A stretch of DNA of 64,000 nucleotides from an uncultured Muribaculaceae bacterium (GCA_910587075.1 CAJUKE010000002.1:177111-241110); one strand, 5' to 3'; shown: positions 9,199-19,104, counted from the first letter of the stretch. Numbers and translations are program-made. Notes: generated by a model from the letters alone, not told the origin.

Positions 9199-10539
9199 AT
9201 GACAGTAATCAAAACTTTAGGTATGACTTTTCTGAAGCGTTTCGCGGCCGCGGCTGTTGCCATGGCTTTTCTCGGGAGCTCGGTGTGTGTTGCCGACCAT
9301 CCTTTCCGCCGCCATCGTTTCGATGTTATGAAGACGCTGCCGGTCGATTCAACCGACATAGTGTTTTTCGGCAATTCCATAACCAATATGCACGAGTGGT
9401 GGGAGGCCTTCGGCAGCGACGGCCGCATCCTCAACCGCGGCGCTTCGGGCGCGTCGTCGCGCGAGCTGGTTAAGAATATCGGCTCGGTGATCGACGGCAA
9501 GCCCGCGAAAATGTTCCTGATGATTGGCACCAACGACATCAGCGGCAAGGTGCCGGTTGATACAGTGGTGTCAAACATCCGCAAGATGGCCGAGCGGGTG
9601 CGCAGAGAGTCGCCCCGCACGAAACTCTACATCCAGAGCATCCTCCCGCGCCACGAGGAGTGGAAGAACGACAGCAACCGCGTGGCCAACGAGCGCGTGG
9701 CCGCTATGTGTGCCGAGTTGGGCGTGCCGTTCATCGACCTTTGGGACGCCCTGCAAGGGGTGCGCGGCAAAGGAGAGTGGTCGGCCGACGGGCTCCACCT
9801 TTTCGGTCGCGGCTACCGTGAGTGGTGCGACATCATTGCCCCGGAGGTAGGGCTCAAGCCGGTGTACACCGACTCGCTGGTCAATCTCCCCTCGGGGCTC
9901 CCCGGCAGCTTCGGCATGCGGTCGAGCTACTTCGGTATGCTCCCCCTGCGCGCTACCGACGCCATAATCGTAGGCGACGAGATGGTGCACGGCGGCGAGT
10001 GGCACGAGCTGCTCCGCACGCCCCGCGTGAAGAACCGCGGCACGGGCTGGGGCTATGGCGGCCTCACCTTCGACCAGCACAAAGCCCAGCTTAAAACCAT
10101 ACTCACCGGCAACGGCAACAAGGAGCTGCCCGCCAAGATTTTCTTCTATTGCGGCACCACCGACAAGGACCTCGACGCCTACGGCTCGCTGATCGAGTAT
10201 GCCCGCGGCCTGGCGCCCGGTGTGCCCCTGTACGTTATGTCGCAGATTCCCGTTGACGACCCGATGGGTAACGCCGCCGTTGCCGAGTGGAACGATCGTC
10301 TGCGACAACTTTGCGAGAAAAAGGAGGTTACCTACATCGACATTTTCCACCCCCTGCTCGACTACGACGGGCATACCGACAAGGAGTGCGTCCGAGAAAA
10401 CTATCTCTACGGCAAGGGTTACGTCAGGGTCGCCAACCTCCTGGCTCCCTATCTTAAGGAGGAGGGCGCCCGCCCCCTCTCCGAGGAGGAGTGCCGCCAG
10501 GTGGTGGCCCGGCGCCTCGCCCCCTCATATGGAAAATAA
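9199..10539 (+). CDS. Secreted tandem SGNH/GDSL hydrolase, second domain degenerate
   Basis: 446 residues with an N-terminal signal-like segment (about residues 9-32). Domain 1 (about 50-215) is a complete SGNH esterase: S60 in FFGNSIT, Gly in GASG, N112 in IGTND and the D197-G-L-H200 pair. Domain 2 (about 250-430) repeats the fold, but its block I reads IVGDEMVHGG, with Glu in place of Ser, and no DGLH-type block is visible, so it is probably not catalytic and may bind ligand. The family removes acyl groups from glycans or lipids; sialate or other O-acetylesterase activity is possible but not shown. Downstream lies a perfect hairpin terminator, so it is likely monocistronic. Confidence 0.82.
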   Translation: MTVIKTLGMTFLKRFAAAAVAMAFLGSSVCVADHPFRRHRFDVMKTLPVDSTDIVFFGNSITNMHEWWEAFGSDGRILNRGASGASSRELVKNIGSVIDGKPAKMFLMIGTNDISGKVPVDTVVSNIRKMAERVRRESPRTKLYIQSILPRHEEWKNDSNRVANERVAAMCAELGVPFIDLWDALQGVRGKGEWSADGLHLFGRGYREWCDIIAPEVGLKPVYTDSLVNLPSGLPGSFGMRSSYFGMLPLRATDAIIVGDEMVHGGEWHELLRTPRVKNRGTGWGYGGLTFDQHKAQLKTILTGNGNKELPAKIFFYCGTTDKDLDAYGSLIEYARGLAPGVPLYVMSQIPVDDPMGNAAVAEWNDRLRQLCEKKEVTYIDIFHPLLDYDGHTDKECVRENYLYGKGYVRVANLLAPYLKEEGARPLSEEECRQVVARRLAPSYGK

Positions 10540-10567
10540 CAGCGAAAAGAATTGTTAAAATGAATAT

Positions 10568-10597
10568 GCGGAGCGGCATTGCCGCTCCGCTTCTGTT
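10568..10597 (+). terminator. Rho-independent-type terminator after the SGNH gene
   Basis: Perfect 10-bp stem gcggagcggc / gccgctccgc with an ATT loop (10568-10590), followed by ttctgttt, 28 bp after the stop. Confidence 0.75.
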
Positions 10598-10740
10598 TGC
10601 GGCGTATTTTTATGCGATATGCATAATAATTCCGCATATAACTTCGTTTATTCGTAAATGCAAGGGGCACGGGCTTGTAGGTTAGGATTTTTTAACACAT
10701 TCTTTTCCGTCTGTCCGCTGATTATATGCAGAATAATGCC

Positions 10741-10748
10741 TATTTTTG
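10741..10748 (+). promoter_or_regulatory. -7 box upstream of the subtilase gene (TATTTTTG)
   Basis: TATTTTTGCG fits TAnnTTTG and lies 84 bp before the ATG at 10833. It is the best candidate in the 293-bp gap. Confidence 0.5.
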
Positions 10749-10832
10749 CGCCGATTTACCTACGCGGGTGCGCGGCGAGCGCGCTATCCGGTGCCTTTTT
10801 CTTAGAATTAAACAGGCCAATCAGATAAAGAG

Positions 10833-13076
10833 ATGAACAAAAGTATTTTGCTCGCGTTTCTCCTCCCCGCCCTCCCTATGGCGGGTCAGGCAAAGCTCGG
10901 TCTTAACGACCGCGTGGAGCTCGGAGAGATGCTCGCCGCCTCAGCAGCGGCTAAGGGGACTGCTGCCTCGCAGGAGCCCCGGGTTTCAATGTTCGCGCGT
11001 GTTTCCGGCGACGCGGCGGTAGACGCTATGCGCGCGGCCGGCGCCGAAATCGAGCAGCGCGAAGGTGACATCGTGGTGCTTTCCGCGCCCCTGTCGAAAG
11101 CTGAGGCTGTGGCGGCCGCTCCCGGCGTGATTACAGCGTCGCTCGGTAGCCAGCTCAACCTCTACGGCTATACCAACCCCCTGGGCCTCGACTTCAGCCG
11201 CGGCACGCTCGGTCTTGACAAAATCCACGCCGGGGTGGCCCCGTTCTCGCAGGCCTATGCCGGCAAGGGTGTGATCGTCGGTATCATCGACGCCGGCATC
11301 GACGTGCACCACATCAACTTCAAGGACGCCGATGGCAACTACCGCGTGAAGCGCGCCTACAAGCACGCCGTTATGGGCAGCTCGTCGGTAACCCTCACCG
11401 CCGACACCCCCGAGAAGATGGCCAAGTTCACCACCGACAACGCCGCCATGACCCACGGCACCCATGTGCTCGGCATAGTGGGCGGTTCGTTCAAGGCCGA
11501 AGGTGACGACGCCCCCGACTTCCGCGGCGCCGCTCCCGACGCCGAGCTGGCCGTTTCCTGCGGCACAGCCGACACCCCGCGACTCATCAAGGGTCTGCGC
11601 TCGATAATCGACTACGCCAAGAGCGAGAACAAGCCCGTGGTTGTCAACATTTCGATGGGCAACAACGAGGGCCCGCACGACGGTACCGACGAGTTCCCCG
11701 CCGCTCTCAACGCCATGGCTGGCGAGGAGGGGGTGACCATCTGTGTCGCTTCCGGCAACGAGGGCGCGACCGAGGCGTTCCTCTATGGTGACTTCTCCGA
11801 GGGCAAGACCACCCTCCGCTCCTTCATATCCCCTTCGGACTACACCTCCTCGCTTTGGGGCGGCATGTCGCTCTTCCCCCAGGCCACCGGCTCGATCGAG
11901 GTATGGTCGGAGGACGATACCCCCTTCACCCTGGCATTCGACCTCGTTGACGTGCCTAACGGCAAAGTCATCTCGACCTATACTGTCCCGGCCAACGGCT
12001 CTGGCGCGCTCAGCACAGCGGGCACTCTCAACGTGAAGGTCGACGAGGTAGTGTCGGACGACGCCAACTTCAACGAGCACTACTATAATAGTTATGTGAT
12101 TGGCGAAACCGGTACTTACGCGGCCAACAACCGCTACCATGCCGAAATCACCATGCGCCTCGAATGCCTCTCGATGGACAGCTTCCAGCGCTACGCCATA
12201 GCCATGCGCCTCGAAGGTAAGCCCGGCCAGAAAGTCTATGTCTACGGCCAGCCTATCAGCCAGCTCTTCCCCTTCAAGTTCATGTCGCGCAACGTACCCG
12301 GCTACACCGCCTCCAACGGCGACGGCTCCGTCAGCTCGCTGGCCGGCGCTAAGAACGTGATTACCGTGGGCTCCTACGTCACCCACAACTTCAACGCCGA
12401 CAACGGCTACCGCCAGTACGAGATCGGCACCACGTCGCCCACCTCCTCCTGGGGCCACCTCCCCGGCGGGGCTGTGCATCCGCAGATCAAGGCTCCAGGC
12501 ACCCTCATCGTATCCTCGATGTCCAGCGACTACGTTAACGGCTCTGACTATAACGGCACCATCGACATCAAGTACTACTCGCACACCGATGGTGGCAAGA
12601 CCTACTTCTGGACCCCGATGTCGGGCACCTCGATGGCTTCCCCCTTTATGTCGGGTGTGGCCGCCACATGGCTCTCGGCCGACCCCGACCTCACCACCGA
12701 CGAAATCCGCTCCATAGCCCAGGAAACCTCTGACGCTCCCTCGGCCGTCAAGGATAACGACGGTGTCTCCGGCAACCTCAACGCCTATCGCGGCCTCTGC
12801 AAGATTCTCAATCTTTCAGGCATCAACAACGTGACCGCCGACTCCAAGGGCGCTATCACGGTGAACGACCTCGGCTCCAACCGGTTCAGCATCCAGGCTC
12901 CCGCCGCTGCCCGCCTCGAAGTGAGCGTGGTGTCGATGGGTGGCGCGAAGTTGTTCTCCGCCGCTTCCACCAACCAGATTGTCGACTTCGACGGCTCCTC
13001 GCTGCAGCCCGGCGTGTATGTGCTTTCGGCCACCGATGGCCTCGTGTCGCGCGCCGAGAAAATCGTAATCCGGTAA
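10833..13076 (+). CDS. Secreted S8 (subtilisin-like) serine protease with type IX-type C-terminal tail
   Basis: 747 residues. A signal peptide (about 1-20, LLPALPMAGQA) precedes a prodomain-like region with an inhibitor_I9-type character. The catalytic triad is present: D153 in IVGIIDAGID, H208 in THGTHVLG, S600 in GTSMASP, with the oxyanion Asn in CVASGNEG. A long insertion (about 320-590) separates the Asn and Ser, as in Bacteroidales S8 enzymes carrying an inserted domain. The last 80 residues (LEVSVVSMGGAKLF... SLQPGVYVLSATDG) resemble a type IX secretion sorting domain, so the protein is likely exported to the surface. It is 43 bp upstream of the large secreted protein at 13120, probably one transcript. 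Confidence 0.9.
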   Translation: MNKSILLAFLLPALPMAGQAKLGLNDRVELGEMLAASAAAKGTAASQEPRVSMFARVSGDAAVDAMRAAGAEIEQREGDIVVLSAPLSKAEAVAAAPGVITASLGSQLNLYGYTNPLGLDFSRGTLGLDKIHAGVAPFSQAYAGKGVIVGIIDAGIDVHHINFKDADGNYRVKRAYKHAVMGSSSVTLTADTPEKMAKFTTDNAAMTHGTHVLGIVGGSFKAEGDDAPDFRGAAPDAELAVSCGTADTPRLIKGLRSIIDYAKSENKPVVVNISMGNNEGPHDGTDEFPAALNAMAGEEGVTICVASGNEGATEAFLYGDFSEGKTTLRSFISPSDYTSSLWGGMSLFPQATGSIEVWSEDDTPFTLAFDLVDVPNGKVISTYTVPANGSGALSTAGTLNVKVDEVVSDDANFNEHYYNSYVIGETGTYAANNRYHAEITMRLECLSMDSFQRYAIAMRLEGKPGQKVYVYGQPISQLFPFKFMSRNVPGYTASNGDGSVSSLAGAKNVITVGSYVTHNFNADNGYRQYEIGTTSPTSSWGHLPGGAVHPQIKAPGTLIVSSMSSDYVNGSDYNGTIDIKYYSHTDGGKTYFWTPMSGTSMASPFMSGVAATWLSADPDLTTDEIRSIAQETSDAPSAVKDNDGVSGNLNAYRGLCKILNLSGINNVTADSKGAITVNDLGSNRFSIQAPAAARLEVSVVSMGGAKLFSAASTNQIVDFDGSSLQPGVYVLSATDGLVSRAEKIVIR

Positions 13077-13119
13077 TCATTCACAAACCAGTAATTAAGC
13101 TATCCAAAAATACAGTTCT

Positions 13120-16100
13120 ATGCTGAAATCATTAATCACAGGAACAATCGCCGGCGCGGCCCTCGTTGCCGCCATCCCCGCCACCGCGGGCGCGATTTTC
13201 ACCCCCTCTGGCCTCGGCCAGAGCGGCGGCCTGAAGTTCGACAACAACAAGTCGGCCCTCCTGCAGCGCCCCTCCCACAAGGCTGGGTACTCGGTCAAAT
13301 CGATCGACGCTAATGGAGTTATGACCCCCGACCTCACCCTTGAGGCGGAATACAACCAGAGCTCCGCGAATACGGGCTCGCTGTTCGGCCCCGACGGGTC
13401 GGAATGGCTCTATGTGATCGAGCCGGAGTACCGCAATATCTCGGGCCCTAATGCCACCTTTGTTGACCGCGACTACACCGGTTTCAAAATCACCGTGTAC
13501 GACGGCGATATGAACGTGATCGGCCAGGCTTCCGGCTCAATCGACCATCCCGAAGGCACCAAGCGTTGCAACAAGATTACCGTGGGTGCCCAGGCCACAA
13601 CCCAGTTCTTCAACTCCAACAACAGCGATGTTGAAATCATGGTGATCGCCTCCTTCAACCCCGAAATGGGTTATGGCTCGAAGAGCGTCACCCAGGTTTA
13701 CTCCCTCAAGCCCGAGGGTCAGGATACCCCCAGCATCTTCACCGCCCCCGGCTCCTATGTAGTGGCTATGAACGCCAGCAACACGGCTTCCGAGAACTAC
13801 TGGCTGGCTTTCTTCGACGAGAGCACCTGGACCGAGGATCTTGAGATTGATTCCGCCACAGGAAAGCAGAAGTACGAGCCCAAATTCTCCATCTTCCGCA
13901 AGGCCGGGTGGGGGACCCCTCCCACCAACGTGCTCGACATCCCCTTCGACGAGCTTTACAACGCTTCCGACGGTGAGAACGACCAGGTGCTCCCCCTTAT
14001 CATGAATGTTAAGGGTAGCGAGGTGTATGTAGCTACTTGGCGATATGAGAAGACTTTCTTCCTCGACCCGACCAATCCCAGCGACGACCGCCTCTCGCCC
14101 GACAACAACTTCCTTATCGACCTCTACAAGGGTGACACCCGCTCGTTCGACAAGGTCAAGACCACCAAGATCCCCGTTTCCGACCCCGACGGCGACTACA
14201 TGATGCGCTCCTACGGCCTCGGAATGTTCTTCGGCGCTACCGACCTTACCTTCGATTTCGCCACCGGCGACCTTCCCGGCTACATCATCCGTGTCACCGA
14301 CTCCGACATCCAGGACCACGGCAGCGTTTCGTCGTTCATCGTTTACGATACCGACGGCAACGAAGTCAAGTCCTTCGGCAAGGAGAATGCCGGATTCACC
14401 GAAATGACGCGCTACAAGGGTCTCCCCCAGCAGATCATGTTCGATATGACTTCCGAGAAAACCGGTGAGGCCGGACTGGTGCTCTTCGACTATCCCTCGA
14501 TGACCGAGAGCGGCTTCCTCAACAAGATGTTTATCTATGACGACGACATCTGGCAGCTTATCCAGACCCCTGACCGCGTGAATTCCCGCGACGGAGTGCT
14601 CTATGCCGCTCCCGTGCAGTCGACTTCCGGCGCTGCCGCTGCCCGCGAGGTGAATGTAGCCTACTTCACAGCCGACGGCGAGCTCCACCATATGGACCGC
14701 ATGATGATCAACAACGACAGCGGCAAAATCGCGAAGGTTATTTCGTTCGTTAACGAGGGCGCTGTGCTTGACCCTTATATGGTTCACACTTCGAAAAGTA
14801 TGGAGTATATCCACTGGGTATCCCGTTACATCGACGAAGCGGCGGGCAAGACTTCGACCGAGCTTACCGTCACCGACGACAAGGGCAACATCCTCGCCGT
14901 GCGCGTGATGCCCGAGAACTGCACCTCGCCGTTCGCCACCATTCTCAATATCGAGAACAATCCCAAGTTCGTTGTGCGCTACTCCCTTGCTGCCGACGCT
15001 ACCGGCTACGCTCCCGAGCGTATGGAGGTGATCAATCTCCCCCTCAACAAGTTCGAGGGTGAGGGTACCGCCGCGTCCCCCTATCTGATCAAGACCGTCG
15101 GCGACCTGGAGCAGGTTCGCAACAACCTCACCTCGCACTTCGCCCTGGCCAACGACATCCTTTGCGAAGGTCGCGAATTCCGCCCCATCGAAGGCGCCTT
15201 CACCGGCTCGTTTGACGGCCGCGGCCACGAAATCAACGGCCTCAGTATCGAAAGCTCCAAGACGGGCGACGCCATGTTCCGCGTACTCGGCCAGCGCGCC
15301 TCCTTCGATGCCGACGGCAACCCCATCGTCACCGAACCCGCCGCGATCAAGAATCTCACGCTCTACAACCCCTCGTTCGTTAGCACCGCCACCAGCGGCA
15401 GCATGGAGCACGCTATCGTTGCCAACGTTGTCTACAACTCCAAGATTGAGAACGTCCGCGTGATCAACCCCGCCGTTGAGGTGCCCGCCGGTGCCCGCGC
15501 CACCATGGGTCTGATCGCCCACACCGCCAACAATGCCGAAATCTCCGGCAGCGCCGTGCTCGACGCCAATGTCAGCATCCCCCAGGCTACCGGGCTTGCC
15601 GGTATCGCCAACATCCTCGCCGGTGGCTCCGTGAAGGCTTCCGCTTTCACCGGCAAACTCGAAGCCGCTTCGGGTGTGGCAGGTATCGCCGCCCAGAACC
15701 GCAGCGAGGCCGCTGTGATTGAGAACTGCCACGTCAATGCCGAGCTCGCTGCCCAGCACACCGTGGGCGGTATCATCGCTACCTCCAGCCGTTCATCTGT
15801 GAAGAACTGCCTCGTAGAGGGTAAGATTTCCGCTACCGCTCCCACCACCGACTACACCGAGGAGGACGTTTACACAACCTACAATGCCGGCGGTATCGTG
15901 GGCAAGCTCGAAGCTGCTACCTTCGAGGATCCCGACGCTGAGGATTTCCTGGCAGTTGACAAGTGCGTCGTGGCTCTCGAAAGCCTGACCCTCTCCACCG
16001 AGCCCGACGCGGCCGACGCTGTAGGCGCTCATCGCCTCATCGGCTGGTCGTCGATCGACGGCGGCCCCGTTACCGAATGGGTGCTTGACGGTGGCGATGA

Positions 16101-16812
16101 ATCCCACCCCGTTATTCACCCCGCCGAAGCCGAGAAGCGTCTTGGTCAGAACTTCGTGATCGGTTCGCTCGCTCCCGTTGAAACCGCCGACGAGCCCATC
16201 GTTACCGAAGGCACCACCTTCGAAGGCTCCGCCGACAAGGCTTGGTTCACCTCCAACGGTTACGCTTTCGACGGCGCTTCCGCCGCCGCTCCCTGGACTT
16301 TCGAGGCTGCTCTCCCCGAGCTCTTCTATGAAAGCTCCGCTGCTCAGGCGCTCTACTTCGCCGACGCCGAGCTGACCGGCACCGAGGGTGAGACTCTCAC
16401 CGTGGCTCTCGTGCTCCGCGACATTGATCCCTCGACCATAACCGTTACCTCCTCCGACGCTACCGGCGCTTCCGTTGAGTACGCCGACGGCGAGGCCGCC
16501 ATCAGCCTCCTCAAGGCCGGCACCTACACCATCACCGCCACCAACGGCACCAAGACCGCTACCACCGTGGTAACCGTCAAGGAATACGTCGGCATCGGCC
16601 AGGTTGAGGCGGAAGCAGCATCCGCTCTCCGCTACAACGGCACCGAGGTTGAGGCCGAAGGTTGCGCGATCGCCATCTTCTCCGTGCAGGGTCAGCAGGT
16701 AGCTGCCGGCAACAACGCCATCTCTACCGAAACCCTCCTCCCCGGCGTATATGTGGCAAAGGCTGTAGCAGCCGACGGCTCCGTGGCAACCCTGAAGTTC
16801 GCCACCAAGTAA
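13120..16812 (+). CDS. Large secreted protein with GLUG-like repeats and C-terminal sorting domain
   Basis: 1230 residues with a signal peptide (LITGTIAGAALVAAIPATAGA). Residues about 30-640 form a long beta-rich region with no recognised family. Around 645-900 is a segment of GLUG type (GTAASPYLIKTVGDLEQV, IEGAFTGSFDGRGHEING, repeated VGGIIA/GIVGKL units) as seen in bacterial adhesins. Then come a bacterial Ig-like stretch and a C-terminal tail (IFSVQGQQVAAGNN... LLPGVYVAKAVAADG) like type IX sorting domains. Placement directly after a secreted protease suggests joint surface export, and the protease could process it; both are inference. Codon use matches the host genes around it. Confidence 0.75.
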   Translation: MLKSLITGTIAGAALVAAIPATAGAIFTPSGLGQSGGLKFDNNKSALLQRPSHKAGYSVKSIDANGVMTPDLTLEAEYNQSSANTGSLFGPDGSEWLYVIEPEYRNISGPNATFVDRDYTGFKITVYDGDMNVIGQASGSIDHPEGTKRCNKITVGAQATTQFFNSNNSDVEIMVIASFNPEMGYGSKSVTQVYSLKPEGQDTPSIFTAPGSYVVAMNASNTASENYWLAFFDESTWTEDLEIDSATGKQKYEPKFSIFRKAGWGTPPTNVLDIPFDELYNASDGENDQVLPLIMNVKGSEVYVATWRYEKTFFLDPTNPSDDRLSPDNNFLIDLYKGDTRSFDKVKTTKIPVSDPDGDYMMRSYGLGMFFGATDLTFDFATGDLPGYIIRVTDSDIQDHGSVSSFIVYDTDGNEVKSFGKENAGFTEMTRYKGLPQQIMFDMTSEKTGEAGLVLFDYPSMTESGFLNKMFIYDDDIWQLIQTPDRVNSRDGVLYAAPVQSTSGAAAAREVNVAYFTADGELHHMDRMMINNDSGKIAKVISFVNEGAVLDPYMVHTSKSMEYIHWVSRYIDEAAGKTSTELTVTDDKGNILAVRVMPENCTSPFATILNIENNPKFVVRYSLAADATGYAPERMEVINLPLNKFEGEGTAASPYLIKTVGDLEQVRNNLTSHFALANDILCEGREFRPIEGAFTGSFDGRGHEINGLSIESSKTGDAMFRVLGQRASFDADGNPIVTEPAAIKNLTLYNPSFVSTATSGSMEHAIVANVVYNSKIENVRVINPAVEVPAGARATMGLIAHTANNAEISGSAVLDANVSIPQATGLAGIANILAGGSVKASAFTGKLEAASGVAGIAAQNRSEAAVIENCHVNAELAAQHTVGGIIATSSRSSVKNCLVEGKISATAPTTDYTEEDVYTTYNAGGIVGKLEAATFEDPDAEDFLAVDKCVVALESLTLSTEPDAADAVGAHRLIGWSSIDGGPVTEWVLDGGDESHPVIHPAEAEKRLGQNFVIGSLAPVETADEPIVTEGTTFEGSADKAWFTSNGYAFDGASAAAPWTFEAALPELFYESSAAQALYFADAELTGTEGETLTVALVLRDIDPSTITVTSSDATGASVEYADGEAAISLLKAGTYTITATNGTKTATTVVTVKEYVGIGQVEAEAASALRYNGTEVEAEGCAIAIFSVQGQQVAAGNNAISTETLLPGVYVAKAVAADGSVATLKFATK

Positions 16813-16867
16813 GCACGCCGAACACCTAGCATACCCATAGTCGGTATGCCTGACAACCAATAATGAT

Positions 16868-16911
16868 GAACGCCCCGCGGAACCAACTCCGCGGGGCGTT
16901 CTGTCTTTTTT
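16868..16911. terminator. Terminator between convergent genes
   Basis: Perfect 14-bp stem gaacgccccgcgga / tccgcggggcgttc (16868-16881, 16888-16901) followed by ctgtctttttt on the plus strand. It ends the protease/1230-residue protein transcript and may also serve the convergent gene at 16930. Confidence 0.85.
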
Positions 16912-16929
16912 CGGTCTGGTGGGTTGGTG

Positions 16930-17691
16930 TTACCGGCGGGTGCGGGCGTTGATGAAGCGCATCAGGCCGTAGACGTAGCGGCGCATTCCGGGGCGGTAGC
17001 CGAGCAGACGGTCGAACCATCCGAGGCGGCGGCTGAACTGCTTCACGGCATACCCGACGTAGACCATGGCGAAGAGAGTTCCGGCACCCACCACGTTCCA
17101 CAGCCAACGGCTGAAGAACAGATAGCAAGCCCCAACGGCGAGTGCCACAAGGAGGATGTCGATGCGGATTTTCACGTTGGCAAACTGCTTGCCGCTGATT
17201 TTGCTGATGGCGGCGGGGAGCCCCTCGCCGGGCATGGTGATCGAGGCGCAACGCATCTCCATGGCTATGCCGAAAGCCATGACCGTGCAACCGGCAAACT
17301 GGGTGATACCCTGCGAGAGGAGCGTGTCGCAACGGAGCGCGGCGGTGATGCCCATATTGATGTCGATCATGGCGCCGAACACGAATCCGATCAGCAACTG
17401 AAGCAGCTGTACCGGCTGGAACTGCCGGCGAAGCACCGCGATCTGCGCCACCACGAGCAACACGTTGAGGATGTTGGTGTAGGTGCCCAGTGAAAGCTCC
17501 GGCACAAGCCCCGCCTCCCCGGCGAGGGTGAACGCGAGCGGGCACGACGATATGACGCTACTCCCGAGGTTGGAGCGCACGCACAGCGCCACCCCGGCGG
17601 TCATAAAGAATAAGGAAACCAGCAGCAGAGCGTGCTGCCATACGAACGATACTGTCTTTTCTTTGGTTGGAACTGAAATTGAGTGAATCAT
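16930..17691 (-). CDS. YczE/YitT-like multi-pass membrane protein
   Basis: 253 residues with five to six hydrophobic segments, beginning WQHALLLVSLFFMTAGVALCVRSN. Features such as LGSSVISSCP, GTYTNILNVLLVV, DINMGIT and TMPGEGLPAAIS resemble the YczE/YyaS/YitT-like (DUF6198-type) membrane proteins. Their biochemical role is not known and none can be read here. The ATG lies 21 bp after a -7 box on the minus strand. The gene is convergent with the secreted-protein operon and divergent from the MFS gene at 17907. Confidence 0.7.
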   Translation of the reverse strand: MIHSISVPTKEKTVSFVWQHALLLVSLFFMTAGVALCVRSNLGSSVISSCPLAFTLAGEAGLVPELSLGTYTNILNVLLVVAQIAVLRRQFQPVQLLQLLIGFVFGAMIDINMGITAALRCDTLLSQGITQFAGCTVMAFGIAMEMRCASITMPGEGLPAAISKISGKQFANVKIRIDILLVALAVGACYLFFSRWLWNVVGAGTLFAMVYVGYAVKQFSRRLGWFDRLLGYRPGMRRYVYGLMRFINARTRR

Positions 17692-17712
17692 TAATTTAAC
17701 CTAAATTTTCCG

Positions 17713-17720
17713 CGAAGTTA
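17713..17720 (-). promoter_or_regulatory. -7 box for the YczE-like gene (TAACTTCG)
   Basis: Minus strand TAACTTCGCG, 21 bp before the ATG at 17691. Confidence 0.55.
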
Positions 17721-17834
17721 CTCAAATTCCCCCATACCCCGTATCTCCTCGGCATCCCGCCCCTAAAAATCAGCCGTTTGCGGATTAATAATGAAGGAGA
17801 TGGAACAAGGGTTGGGTAATTCGGGGGAGTTTGC

Positions 17835-17842
17835 TAACTTCG
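17835..17842 (+). promoter_or_regulatory. -7 box for the MFS gene (TAACTTCG)
   Basis: Plus strand TAACTTCGCG, 64 bp before the ATG at 17907. Confidence 0.55.
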
Positions 17843-17906
17843 CGGCCGGTTTGCCGATGGTTTGCCGGTTTTCCAACTTTAAGGTATCTTAATCGTTTTG
17901 AAGGTT

Positions 17907-19064
17907 ATGAAGAAGAGTTTGATAGCTCTCGCGATTCCTACTTTCTGTCTGGGGATCGCCGAGTTCGGTATGATGGGGTTTCTCGATGATGTGGCCCGCG
18001 CGCTTGACATAAACGTGGTCAAAGCGGGGAGGCTTATTTCCGCCTATTCGCTCGGTGTGGCCATAGGCGCTCCGGGGCTGATCGTACTGCGGCGGTGGCC
18101 TATGAAGCGGTTGCTGTTGCTGCTGACCGCCATAATGTGCGTGGGCAACGCGTGCGCGGCTCTTTCACCCTCGTTTATCACACTCTTATGCTCGCGCTTC
18201 CTGGCCGGGCTCCCACACGGGGCGTTTTTCGGCGCCGGTGCCATCGTGGCCGAGCGGATAGCTCCCGAGGGGAAGAAGGCTATGGCTGTGGCGGTGATGG
18301 TCGGGGGAATGACTATCGCCAACGTCGTAGGTGTTCCTCTCGCCACGTTCCTTGCCAACGCCCTGAGCTGGCGGCTCGCTTTCGCGACCGTGGCCTTGGG
18401 TAGCCTCGTGGCTTTTTTCGGAATCCGTGCTTGGGTGCCGACGCTCGAAGCGCTGCCTGACAGCGGCCTCAAAGGGCAGTTCGCCTTTCTGCGTAAGCCC
18501 GGGCCGTGGCTCATCTACGCCGGGGTGTTCTTCGGCCAGGCTTCGGTGTACTGCTGGCTTAGCTATATATCGCCCATTATGACCGAGGTAACTGGTTTCG
18601 CTCAGTCGTCGATGACGTTGATCATGGTCGTGGTCGGGCTGGGGATGGTAGTGGGCAACGCTGCCGCCGGGAAGCTCGCCGACCGCTATCCGGCGGCACT
18701 CGTCACCGGCCTTACCGCGGCTCTCCTTCTGCTCATAATGCCGGCGGTCTATTTCCTCGCGCCGTATAAAATACCTTCGGTCGCACTGGCGTTCCTGGCT
18801 CCTGCCGGTCTGTTCGCCGTCGGAGGTCCGTTGCAGTACCTCATCGTTCGCTATGCCAAGGGGGGCGAGATGCTCGGTGGCGCTGGTATTCAGATCGCGT
18901 TCAACGTGTCAAACGCCGTGGCCGCGTCGCTCGGCGGGGTGGCCATACACCATGGTTTCGGGCTCGCGTCGCCCGCCCTTGTGGGTATCCCTTTTGCGGC
19001 TATCGGTGCGGCCGCCCTGCTCATCCTTTACCGCCGTTACCCCGCGCCCGGGGCGTCGCGGTGA
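17907..19064 (+). CDS. Major facilitator superfamily transporter (AraJ-like)
   Basis: 385 residues with about 12 hydrophobic helices. Motifs include FLAGLPHGAFFGAGAIVAER and VGGMTIANVVGVPLA in the N-terminal half and GKLADRYP between helices, typical of the sugar-efflux/AraJ (DHA1) branch of the superfamily. It is a proton-driven exporter of unknown substrate in the inner membrane. The frame opens at a TTG at 17898, but I chose the ATG at 17907 (MKKSLIALAIP), which gives a normal first helix. It ends 72 bp before lptD, which has its own -7 box. Confidence 0.85.
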   Translation: MKKSLIALAIPTFCLGIAEFGMMGFLDDVARALDINVVKAGRLISAYSLGVAIGAPGLIVLRRWPMKRLLLLLTAIMCVGNACAALSPSFITLLCSRFLAGLPHGAFFGAGAIVAERIAPEGKKAMAVAVMVGGMTIANVVGVPLATFLANALSWRLAFATVALGSLVAFFGIRAWVPTLEALPDSGLKGQFAFLRKPGPWLIYAGVFFGQASVYCWLSYISPIMTEVTGFAQSSMTLIMVVVGLGMVVGNAAAGKLADRYPAALVTGLTAALLLLIMPAVYFLAPYKIPSVALAFLAPAGLFAVGGPLQYLIVRYAKGGEMLGGAGIQIAFNVSNAVAASLGGVAIHHGFGLASPALVGIPFAAIGAAALLILYRRYPAPGASR

Positions 19065-19104
19065 AAAAGTTGGGCGCTTGGAGGGGAATGTCGCGGAATT
19101 TGCG

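Noticed and set aside
13537..15759. 740-codon open frame antisense to the 1230-residue protein gene
   Set aside because: Composition is a complement of the real gene (runs of Val/Gly/His) with no family features. High G+C keeps antisense frames open throughout the window.
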